A stretch of 64,000 bases of DNA from positions 68,623 to 132,622 of the forward strand of contig CAKUTF010000003.1 in assembly GCA_934691725.1 (NCBI GenBank), in the 5' to 3' direction. This DNA comes from an uncultured Fibrobacter sp. (lineage in GTDB: Bacteria; Fibrobacterota; Fibrobacteria; Fibrobacterales; Fibrobacteraceae). A model generated the notes under the pieces. The model was not told the origin of the DNA, did no database searches, and saw only the letters and a list, made by a program, of their open reading frames with translations. How positions within the stretch are numbered: position 1 is the stretch's first letter; each line of letters opens with the position of its first letter. Shown one piece after another: positions 8,402 to 17,686 of this stretch. The translations under genes were made by a program, and so were the position numbers.

Positions 8402-10561
8402 ATGAAATCGAATATGAAAATGCATTTGCTCGGATTCTCTTCGATGCTGCTCCTTTCGGCGGCGACGGCTTTTGCCTCTTCGGAAGATTCCCTTGTCGGG
8501 CAGCAAAAGTCTCTGCTTGAAAAGCTGGATTCCCTGAACGATGCGGTTTTGGGGCTGCGTGTAAACGGTTCCGCCAAGGCGGGTGTCTTGACTTCGATGG
8601 CGAAGTCGGACCAGTTTGCAGGCAACTCTCCCACGCAGGAAAGCCAGGCCTATACGACGGTCAATCTGGTGTTTACGGCTCATCCGAGTTCCGAAACGGA
8701 AGTCCGGGTGGAAGCTCGACTGCACAAGGATTGGCAAAGCGCCTACGAAGAGAACAACAACCCGATTATCGGACACTGGTTTTCTTATGACGGCTTGATT
8801 CTGAACAAGCACTTGGCGTTCAATCTCGGCTATATGCGCGTCGGCTATACGCCTTATACGCTTTATACGCCGCAGCCGAACCTTTTGCAGGAACCGGAAA
8901 TCTTTGCCGAAGCCCGCTCCGAAGCGATGGCGCTCCGCAATCTGGATACGACTTCCCGCCGTTTGCTCCAGGGCATCAATGCGGACTATCACAGTGGAAA
9001 GCTTGGATTTATCGATGACATCCATGCCCAGGCAACGGGGGCGCGCCTTCGGAACATCGCCAAGAAAAACGACGAGTCCTTCTTTGACTTTGACTGGTCT
9101 GACAGATATCTCTTCGGCGGACGCTTGGGCGTTGAAGCCTATGGCGCGCGCCTCGGCGTGAACTATCTGGAAGTTTTCGACAGAAAGAAGAGCTTTTCTT
9201 CGCACGATCTCGGCTTGAGCGATACGGTTGCCTTGGATGACAACAAGGTCTTCTCCGGCGAAATCGGTTTTGACTCGAAAAAACTGCTGCCCGATCTGCC
9301 TGTCGTTTTTGGGGTGAACGGCGAATTTGCCATGTCCTGGTGGAATGCCGACTCCTATTATCTGGCAAGGAAAACGACGACGAGCTATTCTTCCCAAAAG
9401 GGCGTGATTCCCAATGCGGATGGAGGCATGGATTCTGTCGTTTATGTCGGCGTAGTTTCTAGCCCATCCAATGTTGTGGAGTCTCAGGAACTTGAAAGCG
9501 AAAACGGCAACAGCTTCTATGTGGAACCCTATGTAAAGGGCGGTTTTGGCGATTTCCATTTTGATTTAAAAGGTCGTTACTTACAGAATGATAAAAAGTT
9601 CTGGTCTGAAATGGCTTCTGCTCCCGCCTATCGGGGCAATACGGTCATCTTGAATGCGAATGGCTTGTATGCGGATTCTACCTATATCGGTTTGGTTTCG
9701 GCTTTTGGAATGTCCAGTCTTGAAAATCTCTATTTCCAGGTCTATAACTCCAATCCCTACAATGCGACAAATCTCCAGTCTTCGGATATGTCGAATGTCT
9801 TGTCGGCTGGCTCCGCGGAATCTCCGTACCTGTATTCTCGCCTGTATAACAACTACAAGAATGTCCACGTTTATCGCAACGGCTACAATGCAAACACGAT
9901 CAAAAGATTGGAATTGAACGAATTGATGTTCCTAATGGACGGTTCGCTGGACATGGCGCTGCCGATGGGGATTGCAACTCCGGACCGCAAGGGCTTTTCG
10001 GTGGCATTTGACGGAGACTGGAATTCGGCGATTAACCTGAATGTTCGGTTTGCCCAGTATAACCAGGATGTGATTGACAACAAATACACACAATATGCCG
10101 TGGGTTTGGGAATTCGCCTCGATCAGGTCTTGAATAATTTCGATGTCCGTGACATCTTTGGCGATGAAGATAAGGCTTTGATTCAACTTTCCTATGCGCA
10201 TTCCGAAGAAGACGCCTACTTCCAGCGCAAATCCGATCGTATCATGGGCGGTGTCTCGGCTGGTGTTTGGGGACCGATTGGAATCCAGGCTGGGTTTGAA
10301 CAGTTTACGCTGGAATACGGTGTCGCTCTGCCTGTAACGAGTTCTGCCCGGATAACCAAGGTCGAAGAAATGCTGTTGCGTGTCGGTCCGCGGATTAGAA
10401 TCGCTCCGGCTTCGTATCTTTCGCTCCAATATGGATTGCTGACGGACAAGGTTTCGTTCAACCGTGTGGGAACTGCGGAAGATGGATCGGAAATTGTTGC
10501 CGGGGATGAATTTTCCATCGACAAGAACGTAATCATGGCCGATGTCACGGTGGCATTCTAA
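8402..10561 (+). CDS. Outer-membrane beta-barrel protein, operon barrel 3
   Basis: 719 residues: signal peptide ending in FASSEDS, then a heptad-like stretch LLEKLDSLNDAVLGLRVNG, then a barrel. The C-terminus MADVTVAF ends in phenylalanine, as expected for BAM-inserted proteins. The EPEIFAEARSEAMALRNLD and LLQGIN segments align with barrel 2. A GGGAGGG ribosome site is present. The heptad-like helix could drive trimerisation or periplasmic contact, which is inferred. No metal or ligand motif was recognised. Confidence 0.7.
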   Translation: MKSNMKMHLLGFSSMLLLSAATAFASSEDSLVGQQKSLLEKLDSLNDAVLGLRVNGSAKAGVLTSMAKSDQFAGNSPTQESQAYTTVNLVFTAHPSSETEVRVEARLHKDWQSAYEENNNPIIGHWFSYDGLILNKHLAFNLGYMRVGYTPYTLYTPQPNLLQEPEIFAEARSEAMALRNLDTTSRRLLQGINADYHSGKLGFIDDIHAQATGARLRNIAKKNDESFFDFDWSDRYLFGGRLGVEAYGARLGVNYLEVFDRKKSFSSHDLGLSDTVALDDNKVFSGEIGFDSKKLLPDLPVVFGVNGEFAMSWWNADSYYLARKTTTSYSSQKGVIPNADGGMDSVVYVGVVSSPSNVVESQELESENGNSFYVEPYVKGGFGDFHFDLKGRYLQNDKKFWSEMASAPAYRGNTVILNANGLYADSTYIGLVSAFGMSSLENLYFQVYNSNPYNATNLQSSDMSNVLSAGSAESPYLYSRLYNNYKNVHVYRNGYNANTIKRLELNELMFLMDGSLDMALPMGIATPDRKGFSVAFDGDWNSAINLNVRFAQYNQDVIDNKYTQYAVGLGIRLDQVLNNFDVRDIFGDEDKALIQLSYAHSEEDAYFQRKSDRIMGGVSAGVWGPIGIQAGFEQFTLEYGVALPVTSSARITKVEEMLLRVGPRIRIAPASYLSLQYGLLTDKVSFNRVGTAEDGSEIVAGDEFSIDKNVIMADVTVAF

Positions 10562-10573
10562 GAGGTAAAACGT

Positions 10574-11434
10574 ATGAAAAAACTTCCACTCTTTTTGTTT
10601 GCTCTTGGAACGGTTGCTTTTACAGCGTGTTCTTCATTAGATGTGAACAAGTCGGAATCCTTGGAAGAAAACTATCCGAAGGATTTTGTCTCTGCGGATT
10701 ATATGGCTTTGCATCCGGGACTTCGCAGCTTGCAAATCCAGGATTATGTGAAGCTGCATAATGCGGAACAGGGCTTGTCTCAAGATGCGATCGCGGAAGA
10801 TTCTGCCGCATTTTTAGCGGATACTTCCATTTTGCACCAGATTTATACAAATCCCTTTTATGCGGGATATACGGAAGAAATGTGGTCTGATGATTGGAGC
10901 TTTTCGATTTCGGAAAACAAAGTCTGCAAGAATGATACGATTGCTTTGCGGGTTAAGCATGCGGATTCCGTTGTCAAGGTCTTCTTGGGAAAACTCACCT
11001 ATGAAGAGGGAAGCATTGTTGCTGTCGAAGGCTTTACGGATTCCCTAAAGTCTCCGGAGTCGGCTGTCTCCTATGAAATTGACGGAGTTGTGAACTCTAT
11101 CGTTAAACAGCTCGGTAGCACGGTCACGGTCACTGATACAAATTCCTGTGTCGTCGTACTTGATTCGGCTGAAGGCGGACTTCCGAATGATAAAAGACGG
11201 CAACTCCTGAAATTCAATTTCTATGGTACAACGGACGATTTAGCGGCTCTTGCAACGGTTCCTGTCGATACTTTTGCCATCAGCAGCCAGTATCTGATGT
11301 TCGGACAGGCCCATGGCTGGGCGTATCGGGTCTGCACGGATGCGGAAAAGAACAATCCGCTCCAGTCCGAAACATATCCGATGAAGAAACTCTATTGCGC
11401 AGACGGAGACGTTGTTCGCGAAATTGCGGAGTGA
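10574..11434 (+). CDS. Lipoprotein of unknown function, barrel operon
   Basis: 286 residues with a clear lipoprotein signal (TAFTACSS, lipidated cysteine near residue 20). The mature protein is acidic at its start and has no motif I recognise. It lies 12 bases after the third barrel gene and 7 bases before the GH18-like gene, so it is almost certainly co-transcribed with them. In barrel-lipoprotein systems such a protein often caps or anchors the barrel; that is inference from position alone. The frame continues cleanly to TGA at 11434. Confidence 0.75.
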   Translation: MKKLPLFLFALGTVAFTACSSLDVNKSESLEENYPKDFVSADYMALHPGLRSLQIQDYVKLHNAEQGLSQDAIAEDSAAFLADTSILHQIYTNPFYAGYTEEMWSDDWSFSISENKVCKNDTIALRVKHADSVVKVFLGKLTYEEGSIVAVEGFTDSLKSPESAVSYEIDGVVNSIVKQLGSTVTVTDTNSCVVVLDSAEGGLPNDKRRQLLKFNFYGTTDDLAALATVPVDTFAISSQYLMFGQAHGWAYRVCTDAEKNNPLQSETYPMKKLYCADGDVVREIAE

Positions 11435-11441
11435 GGATTTT

Positions 11442-12500
11442 ATGAAGCTAAAGTTAATCGCACTTTCTTTTGTCTTGGGAATGGCTACGGTCGCAAGTGC
11501 CGCCGCGGATAAGGTCATCGGGTATTTTCCCTATTGGAGCCAATATTCCCAGTTCGCTCCGAAAGACATTCGCTATAACATGGTGACGCACATTCACTAT
11601 GTTTCCTTAAGTCCCGCTTCCGATGGCTCGCTTGCGTTTGCCGATGAGAACGATGCGGAAAATTTCAAGGAACTTTCGAAGCTTTCCTCTGAAAACAATG
11701 TGAAACTGATCGTAACGGTCGGTGGTTTGGAACAGGAAGGAACCCTAGTGGAAATTGCCGCTTCGGAGGATCTTCGGAATGCTTTTGTCGGCAATCTGAC
11801 TTCTTGGCTGGAAGAAAACGGTGCTGCCGGCGTAGAACTCGATTGGCAGAATCTTTCTTCCGAAAACACGGAAGCTTTTGGGACTCTTGTAAATGCCATC
11901 AAGGACGCATTTGCCGGAAAGTATGAACTTTCTATCGCTACGTATCCGCTTTCTTCTGCAGACGCCTACGATGCAACCGCCTTGAATATTGCTGACTATA
12001 TCACGGTGTTTGTCCCGGACCAGATGACGGAAGAAAATTCCGACCTCAAGCCGAACCAAAGCGTTGCCGCGTTTGAAGAAGCGATGAATGCTCTCGTGTC
12101 GAAAGGTGTCGAAAAGGGTAAGATTGTCCCGGTTGTTTTCTTCTACGGAAAGAGCTTTACCGGAGCGAAGGCCTTGGGAGAAGCGCAAACGGGCATCGGC
12201 AGCGGAAATGAAGGCATCCTTTCCTACCAGGAACTGATGAAAAAGTTCGATACGCCGGATTACAAGGTTTCGTTTGACGAAACAAGCAAGTCCGAAATCG
12301 CTGTAAGCGAAATGGATGCGATTGTCTTCATGGGAATTCCCTCGGTAAAAGCTCTTGCCGATTTGGTAAAATCCGAAGGCTATGCAGGCGTTGCCGCTTA
12401 CGATTTGTCACAGGATCATATGGAACCGGTTGTTTCGTTGCTTGTGACGATTGGACTGGAACTTCGTCCTGGTATCGATTATAAGGCGAAGAAGAAATAA
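11442..12500 (+). CDS. GH18-family protein with degenerate catalytic motif (likely non-catalytic)
   Basis: The start chosen is ATG 11442, with GAGG just upstream; an earlier in-frame ATG (11412) overlaps the previous gene and would spoil the signal peptide. The 352-residue protein has a signal peptide (cut near A20) and a GH18 barrel: IGYFPYW at strand 1, KLIVTVGG at strand 3 and a GVELDWQN segment at strand 4. In active GH18 enzymes that segment reads DGxDxDxE. Here the first Asp is A129, the second is E132, and the catalytic Glu is Q136. Loss of the acid predicts no hydrolase activity, although a glycan-binding groove may remain. It is the last gene of the barrel operon and is followed by a terminator. 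Confidence 0.8.
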   Translation: MKLKLIALSFVLGMATVASAAADKVIGYFPYWSQYSQFAPKDIRYNMVTHIHYVSLSPASDGSLAFADENDAENFKELSKLSSENNVKLIVTVGGLEQEGTLVEIAASEDLRNAFVGNLTSWLEENGAAGVELDWQNLSSENTEAFGTLVNAIKDAFAGKYELSIATYPLSSADAYDATALNIADYITVFVPDQMTEENSDLKPNQSVAAFEEAMNALVSKGVEKGKIVPVVFFYGKSFTGAKALGEAQTGIGSGNEGILSYQELMKKFDTPDYKVSFDETSKSEIAVSEMDAIVFMGIPSVKALADLVKSEGYAGVAAYDLSQDHMEPVVSLLVTIGLELRPGIDYKAKKK

Positions 12501-12551
12501 CGATTTATATTGATTGGTTTAAAACTCACTAAAGTTGACGATGTGAACCAT

Positions 12552-12583
12552 GAGTCCGGTATTGTACCGGATTCATTTTTTTT
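12552..12583 (+). terminator. Rho-independent terminator of the barrel operon
   Basis: A stem of about ten pairs (GAGTCCGGTA with TACCGGATTC, including a wobble pair) with a TTG loop is followed by a T-rich run. It lies about 50 bases after the GH18-like stop. Confidence 0.8.
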
Positions 12584-12747
12584 GATCCTGCTTGAAGTTC
12601 CACATTTTAAAGTTGCTCGGATAGAGAAACTCGAATTTACAATGCCGAAAAAATTTTCCTTCGTAGCGTTGTCTAGATAGTTGCCCTGGCGGATATACTG
12701 CCCATGGCCACGCCGAGTCGGAGCTTCGCAGAAGCTTGAATATCGTC
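12584..12747. other. Gene-free stretch with no recognised feature
   Basis: Between the terminator and the mosaic repeat I see no open frame with a ribosome site, no RNA gene and no strong hairpin. It may be decayed sequence. Confidence 0.5.
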
Positions 12748-12897
12748 GGTTCTAAGCTCTAAGTTCTCTCAACTAAGTTCTGGATAGCTCGACAAGCTCG
12801 CTAGCCTGTCATTATTGGACGAGATTCCCCGGTCCAGCCGGGGAATGACATTGTAGTGTGCATGGGAATGACAGTGAACAGAAACAGTTCGCTTGGA
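12748..12897. repeat. Mosaic intergenic repeat, copy 1
   Basis: This stretch contains three modules found elsewhere in the window. The first (12749-12810), with AGCTCGACAAGCTCGCTAGC, matches the reverse complement of 63881-63937. The second (12823-12850) is a dyad TTCCCCGG-CCGGGGAA followed by TGACA. It is also found at 23359-23386 and, inverted, at 63833-63861. The third is a GGGAATGACAGT...CAGTTCGCTT segment also present near 23415-23460. No open frame is carried. Confidence 0.8.
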
Positions 12898-12929
12898 AAC
12901 CCCGAAAGTTGGACGCAACTTCCGGGGTT
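12898..12929 (-). terminator. Long hairpin downstream of the GH5 cellulase
   Basis: A 13-base inverted repeat (AACCCCGAAAGTT / AACTTCCGGGGTT, one imperfect pair) with a six-base loop lies 37 bases beyond the stop of the minus-strand GH5 gene. The T-run on the minus strand is short, so termination efficiency is uncertain. Confidence 0.55.
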
Positions 12930-12965
12930 CAAATCAGATTTTGAATTTTATAAAAACTCTATCGG

Positions 12966-15167
12966 TTACTCTTTGTTCCAATGAAACGAATTCTGGAATT
13001 TACCTTGGCGGACTTTTAAGAAGTAGGATCCGGCGGGGATTTGTTCCAAGGAAATCCAGTGGGTGCCGCCGGCCAGGTTTTGTCGCTGGGCGAGAATGTT
13101 TTTTCCGTTTGCGGAATAGACGCCCCATTCCACGAGACCGCTTTGTGGAACTTGCAACAATATGCCGTTGTTTTGCATCTGGGCGTTGAAAGGAATCGCC
13201 GGAGCCTTGGCTACAATTGGCGCAATGTCATATTCTTCTTTGTTGACAGCCAAAGTGCTGTCGCCGATGACAATCGTGATGAATTTTTCGAAGGCTTCGT
13301 ATCGTTCGGTTTCCGGAGCGGACGCTTTGATAAGGACGATGGCGTTTTCTGTACCTGCTTGGATGGTCGTACCGACTTTTGAAAGATAGGGAGAGAATTC
13401 TGCACCGTTGTATGTATAAGAAATGGGAATGTTTTCATCTGCGTAGGTTGTATCAGGAAGTGTATTGGCTACGGATGCGGCTCCCAACGCCAAGGTCTGG
13501 GATTTAAACTTGGAATGGATTCTTTGCTGTCCTTTGGCAAAGGAGATGGTTATCGTGTCGCTTAATGCGCGATATCCGGTGACAGCAGGAGCCTCTACCA
13601 GCAATTTCCCTTCGCCCAGGGTTGTGGTAAATTCGACAAACGTGATGGTTGAATTTAGCGCACTGTAGCAATACTTTGAATTGACGCAGGTTCCCTGCTT
13701 GACGGTGAAAATTTCGGGATTTAGCGATGTAAAAGAGAGCTTTCCGCCTTGAGTCGTCGTTGTTGAAACGGTCAGCATCGATTCAAACTCGTTTGTTCCC
13801 GTGTAGTTGACCATCGAATGCCCTTGGGAACAGGTGCCCCCGAATCGGCATCTAAAGTCCGAAAGCCCGGCAACGGTCTGTTTGGGAGCCTTGCTTACCG
13901 TGACGATGGATTTGGAGTTATCGTTTGCCGTGAGAATCGTAAAACCTGCCGAGAGAATGTTGAGCGTTGAACCGTCAACGGTTGCGACCGTTTCATCGCT
14001 AGACGTGTAGGTGCAGCCCGATTTTAATGCGACGGTTCCTGCTGTTTCCGTGACGGTTGTGTTTTCGATGTGGCAGGAACCGCTTGTGTTCCCAGCGATG
14101 AGGGAATCTTCCCAGGCGCTTTTGTGAGATGTCAGGTAGTTTTTGACGATTGTGCCCGAGGCTGTATAAGAGGCGTTGTTCAAGGCTTCCTGGCTGGTTA
14201 AAAAGTCGCTCCCGGCGAACATGGCGGATTGTTCGGACTTGTTATCTACGGAACTCGTATATTGGCGGAAGCTCCAGTTGCAGTTGCTGATTTTGTTCGC
14301 TTCCATAAAGGAAATCCATTGCGCCGAATTGCTTTCGTTCGGAGCGCCGTTTCCGTTAGCACTGGTTGTGCCCCATTCCGAGATGAAAACCGCATTGCCG
14401 CTGTTCATGGCGGCTGTCAATCTAGAACCAAATGTGTCCACTGTATGTGTTGCTGCATAAAAATGGAAGACATAGGCGACATTGGTCGCATTGATTTCAC
14501 CGTAAGAACTCAGTTGGGACCAGTTTGGAGTTCCCACGAGAATCAGGTTCTCTGTGTATTGACGGATGCTTGTCGAAATGTCGTTGGCATAGGTCTGGAT
14601 GGTTGACCAGGGCGTATTGACCGGTTCATTGTAGATTTCAAAGATGACATTGGGAACGTTGGCATATTTTTGAGCCATCTGGGTAAAGAACGCTTTCGCC
14701 AAGGCCTGTTCGTTTTCTGCCCGATGGCTGTGCCAGTCGATGATGATATAGACATCGTTTTCGATTGCCGCTTCCACCATCTGGTCGATTTTTGAAATAT
14801 AGGTTTCCGGAGATGTCTTATAGGAGTAGCCTTCGTTCATTGCATTTTTAGTTCCGCCATCGCTATCGTAATATTCGATTCCCATGGCAAAACGGAAAAT
14901 ATCGATGTTCAGGTTTTGGACAGCCCACGAAATGGCATCGGACTTGTAATATTGAAGTCCTGTCGCATCGGACCAGAATAGGCTCATACCGCGGAGCATC
15001 GCCTGCTTGCCGTTCGAAAGGCTCACCACTTTTCCGGCGCTTGTTCCCAGCGCTCCGTAGTTTTGAACGGGACCGACGCGAAGCGGCTTGGCGGACAAGG
15101 CGTCTGCAGAAACGGACTGGACGTATGCAAGCGCGCCTGCCAAAAGAATCTTGGTTAATTTATTCAT
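12966..15167 (-). CDS. GH5 endoglucanase with Ig-like region and C-terminal sorting-like domain
   Basis: 733 residues. A signal peptide of about 21 residues precedes the GH5 barrel (about 30-350). The acid/base is E181 in YNEP and the nucleophile is E264 in SEWG, with DWHSH at 144-148. This resembles the GH5_2 cellulase group. Residues about 370-650 are Ig-like, threonine- and serine-rich strands with paired cysteines. The last ~70 residues (WGVYSANGK...PAGSYFLKV) match the C-terminal module seen on three other secreted proteins here and resemble type IX secretion type-A sorting domains. It is downstream of, and co-directional with, the GH8 gene, 34 bases apart, so probably one operon. Predicted role: endo-attack on cellulose outside the cell. 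Confidence 0.92.
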   Translation of the reverse strand: MNKLTKILLAGALAYVQSVSADALSAKPLRVGPVQNYGALGTSAGKVVSLSNGKQAMLRGMSLFWSDATGLQYYKSDAISWAVQNLNIDIFRFAMGIEYYDSDGGTKNAMNEGYSYKTSPETYISKIDQMVEAAIENDVYIIIDWHSHRAENEQALAKAFFTQMAQKYANVPNVIFEIYNEPVNTPWSTIQTYANDISTSIRQYTENLILVGTPNWSQLSSYGEINATNVAYVFHFYAATHTVDTFGSRLTAAMNSGNAVFISEWGTTSANGNGAPNESNSAQWISFMEANKISNCNWSFRQYTSSVDNKSEQSAMFAGSDFLTSQEALNNASYTASGTIVKNYLTSHKSAWEDSLIAGNTSGSCHIENTTVTETAGTVALKSGCTYTSSDETVATVDGSTLNILSAGFTILTANDNSKSIVTVSKAPKQTVAGLSDFRCRFGGTCSQGHSMVNYTGTNEFESMLTVSTTTTQGGKLSFTSLNPEIFTVKQGTCVNSKYCYSALNSTITFVEFTTTLGEGKLLVEAPAVTGYRALSDTITISFAKGQQRIHSKFKSQTLALGAASVANTLPDTTYADENIPISYTYNGAEFSPYLSKVGTTIQAGTENAIVLIKASAPETERYEAFEKFITIVIGDSTLAVNKEEYDIAPIVAKAPAIPFNAQMQNNGILLQVPQSGLVEWGVYSANGKNILAQRQNLAGGTHWISLEQIPAGSYFLKVRQGKFQNSFHWNKE

Positions 15168-15201
15168 AAAACTCCTAGGTTGACCCTATCCCGAAGAACG
15201 A

Positions 15202-17433
15202 TTATCTGTGGATTTTCAAGAACTGGGAACGGCCATTTGAGGTGAGGCGCAAGATATACTGGCCTTTTGCCGGAACAAGTTCTGCAATCGAAATCTGCCC
15301 AACGCCTTGTACGGATTTTGCCGAAATCAAAGTTCCGTTCAAATCGAAAACGCTGAGTTTCGCCTTGTTTGACGCTTGGTAGAAAACGACATCGTTTTCT
15401 TGGCTCAAAAGCGCGTTTTGTGCGAGGATTTTGGGTGCGTGAATCGGGTTTGTCCCGTTCAATGCCGCTACGACATTGCCGTTTGCATCGAACAGGTTGA
15501 TTTCCTTGAGAGCAAATGAGGCAAAGCCGGCTTTCTGCATTTTGACATCGAACTTGACTCCGCGTACCGCTTTGAGAACATCGGTTGCGCTGATAACGCC
15601 GTTGAGATTTGACCAATCGGCAAACCGGAGCGTGTTAAAATCCTTGTTGGAATCATAAGTGATGTCGATATCGATTGTCCGCCAATCTTCGGTCGGGTGC
15701 AGGTAAACGCCGGGTTCGGCACCCTCCTTGTCCTGGTTTAAAGTTTCCTGGTCGAGCAGGGCGAAGCGTATTACACCTTGGCTCCTGTAGGTAATGCGGA
15801 TGCGGTTAAGATCGCTCAGGTCGTAATAGCTTTGCGCGGAATCAAAGGAACAGGCTACTCCGGCAAACGGGTATTTTTCTCCGCCGCCTTCATAGGGCGG
15901 TTCCGAAGCGATGAACGCTTCCATGGCGATGTGGTAAGAGCCGTCTGCCTGCTGGTAGATTGCCGAACTTCCCGAATCCGGGAACATCTTTGTCGTTCCC
16001 AAGGTCGGGGATGTGAATTTGTCCGAATAGGCGCCCCACTCTGTAAAACCCGAAATGGCTGCTCCGGCATTTTTCGGTTGCAGTGTGCCTTCCGGTTCTT
16101 TTGGCGTGAGAACATTGGCGGGGCTCGGCGTAAAGTCCGTGAATCCGGTCATGTCGTAAAGGTTTGGCAGGTTTCCGGTCAGGGTCAAAAGATAGAGGAC
16201 GTTTAATGTCGCCGCAAAATAGTTTTCGCCGTTGCTTGCTGTCAGCGATGTCTTTCCGTCGGTATGAATCAGGGTATAGTACAAATTTTCAAGGTAGGAT
16301 TTGGGCTTGTCTGCCGAGAGCATGGAAAGTCCTAGCCCGCCTGTATAAGTTGAGGATACGAATAGCCCGGGATCCGAAGAACCATCGATGTTATAGCCCG
16401 GGAGAATCATTCCCGCATAGCCGTAGGTTGTCGAATCTAGCCACCCGATGATCGCATCGTTTGCTTCCTTTGCCTGGGAATTTCCATACCATGCGTAACC
16501 CCAGGCCGTTCTCCACGGCGTCCTGGCCGCGTCATCGTAAAATCCGAGGTAACCGCCGGAAACGGAAGCGCTTGTCTGGACAGGCTTGTGGGTAGTCCAG
16601 TCGCACCAGTCGGGCATAAGTCCGGTTACCGCGTTTTGGCATTCACGCAGATGGGCCATCGTTGTCGAAATCGCTGTTTTCCAGAAAGAATCGTTTGTCA
16701 CCTGGTAAAAAAGTTCAAAGGCGGCGACACAGGAATAGCTCGGGTTAAAGGCTTCGTTCCAGTTGCTGCCCGGGCGAATGCTGCCGTCGCTTTCCATATC
16801 GTTTGCTTTTATCCAGGCGATGAGCTGTTTCGCTTCGTTCAGGTATGTCGCATTGTTCCACTGTTTCGATGCCATGATGAGCGCTAGAGCCGCATCAAAG
16901 TCGGCATCGCTTGCGCTTCCGCCAGAGATGTCGTTTGTATAATTGTCGATTTCCCAATCCATGCCTTGGCCGCTCCAGCTAGAGCAGCCGTTGCCGTTGA
17001 GGCCTTGCCCGTAGCATTTCCAGTATTTCCAGAGCTTGTCGAATTCCGCCTGGTAGTCGGTGGCAGCGTTGGACATATAGACCATCAGGAGCATCCCGTA
17101 GGCGATGCCTTCCGAGACGGTCAATTCCGAATGGGCGTTCGGGCTGATGATGCGGGCCGTGCCGCTTGGCATTTTTTCGTTGGCGTTTTCGGATGCGCCT
17201 GCGTATTTTTCGTAAAAAGTTCCCGCTTCGGTGTACCAGGCTTGCTTCCAGGTGGTGAAATGAGCCAGGATTTTATCGGTGTTCGCCGACTGGAAGGTGT
17301 TCCCGTAAGGATAAGCCTTGTTTTGCGGGAAAGGAAACTGCGGAGTTCCCGCATTGGTGAACGAAAAGGCGGTAAAACCTAGAAACAAAAGGGCTTTGGA
17401 TAGATTTTTCATAATAGCGGAAAATAAATTCAT
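15202..17433 (-). CDS. GH8 endoglucanase with CBM-like and C-terminal sorting-like domains
   Basis: 743 residues. An alternative start at M8 (17412) gives a tidier signal peptide (MKNLSKALLFLGF...NAG); neither start has a strong Shine-Dalgarno. The GH8 (alpha/alpha)6 domain spans about 40-430, with the general acid E108 in SEGIAYGM and the conserved acidic SDAD motif at 175-178. Residues about 465-660 form a beta-sandwich (YPFAGVACSF, a FDVKMQ... strand) like CBM11-type modules and like the separate protein at 17687. The end (LSVFDLNGT...KGQYILRLTSNG) is the shared sorting-like module. Predicted to cut beta-1,4-glucan in the medium or at the cell surface. It probably leads the operon with the GH5 gene. 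Confidence 0.92.
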   Translation of the reverse strand: MNLFSAIMKNLSKALLFLGFTAFSFTNAGTPQFPFPQNKAYPYGNTFQSANTDKILAHFTTWKQAWYTEAGTFYEKYAGASENANEKMPSGTARIISPNAHSELTVSEGIAYGMLLMVYMSNAATDYQAEFDKLWKYWKCYGQGLNGNGCSSWSGQGMDWEIDNYTNDISGGSASDADFDAALALIMASKQWNNATYLNEAKQLIAWIKANDMESDGSIRPGSNWNEAFNPSYSCVAAFELFYQVTNDSFWKTAISTTMAHLRECQNAVTGLMPDWCDWTTHKPVQTSASVSGGYLGFYDDAARTPWRTAWGYAWYGNSQAKEANDAIIGWLDSTTYGYAGMILPGYNIDGSSDPGLFVSSTYTGGLGLSMLSADKPKSYLENLYYTLIHTDGKTSLTASNGENYFAATLNVLYLLTLTGNLPNLYDMTGFTDFTPSPANVLTPKEPEGTLQPKNAGAAISGFTEWGAYSDKFTSPTLGTTKMFPDSGSSAIYQQADGSYHIAMEAFIASEPPYEGGGEKYPFAGVACSFDSAQSYYDLSDLNRIRITYRSQGVIRFALLDQETLNQDKEGAEPGVYLHPTEDWRTIDIDITYDSNKDFNTLRFADWSNLNGVISATDVLKAVRGVKFDVKMQKAGFASFALKEINLFDANGNVVAALNGTNPIHAPKILAQNALLSQENDVVFYQASNKAKLSVFDLNGTLISAKSVQGVGQISIAELVPAKGQYILRLTSNGRSQFLKIHR

Positions 17434-17627
17434 GTTCCCAAAATGGAGCGATTTTTATTGTATAAAAAAATTAAGGCTCTTTGGTTTGCGTTTGTTTTCG
17501 AGCAGTCTTCATCAGGAAAACCGTGTAAAAAAAAAGAAACGATATTGCGAATTTTCGCAAAAATAGGCGTCTTTGTAAAAAAAAACACACGGGATAAAAA
17601 AAAAGCCCTTTTTTTCGGGAAAAAAGA

Positions 17628-17633
17628 TATATT
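17628..17633 (+). promoter_or_regulatory. TATATT -10-like box of the CBM-like gene
   Basis: TATATT lies 53 bases before the ATG at 17687, immediately after a region of long A-runs (about 17528-17625). No standard -35 is visible. Confidence 0.35.
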
Positions 17634-17686
17634 AGTTCGCAAAAGACCCTTTTCGGGGTTGTCACATTAACAAGAGAGAGAAGAAT

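Noticed and set aside
12506..12511. TATATT box just after the GH18-like gene
   Set aside because: No gene follows it on the plus strand; it precedes a terminator, so it is probably chance in AT-rich DNA.
12506..12965. Possible small gene between the GH18-like and GH5 genes
   Set aside because: No frame of reasonable length with a ribosome site; the region is a terminator, decayed sequence, a mosaic repeat and a hairpin.
17520..17620. Long A-runs before the CBM-like gene as possible phase-variable tracts
   Set aside because: The longest pure run is about nine bases and lies outside any promoter spacer I can define; strain comparison would be needed before claiming phase variation.
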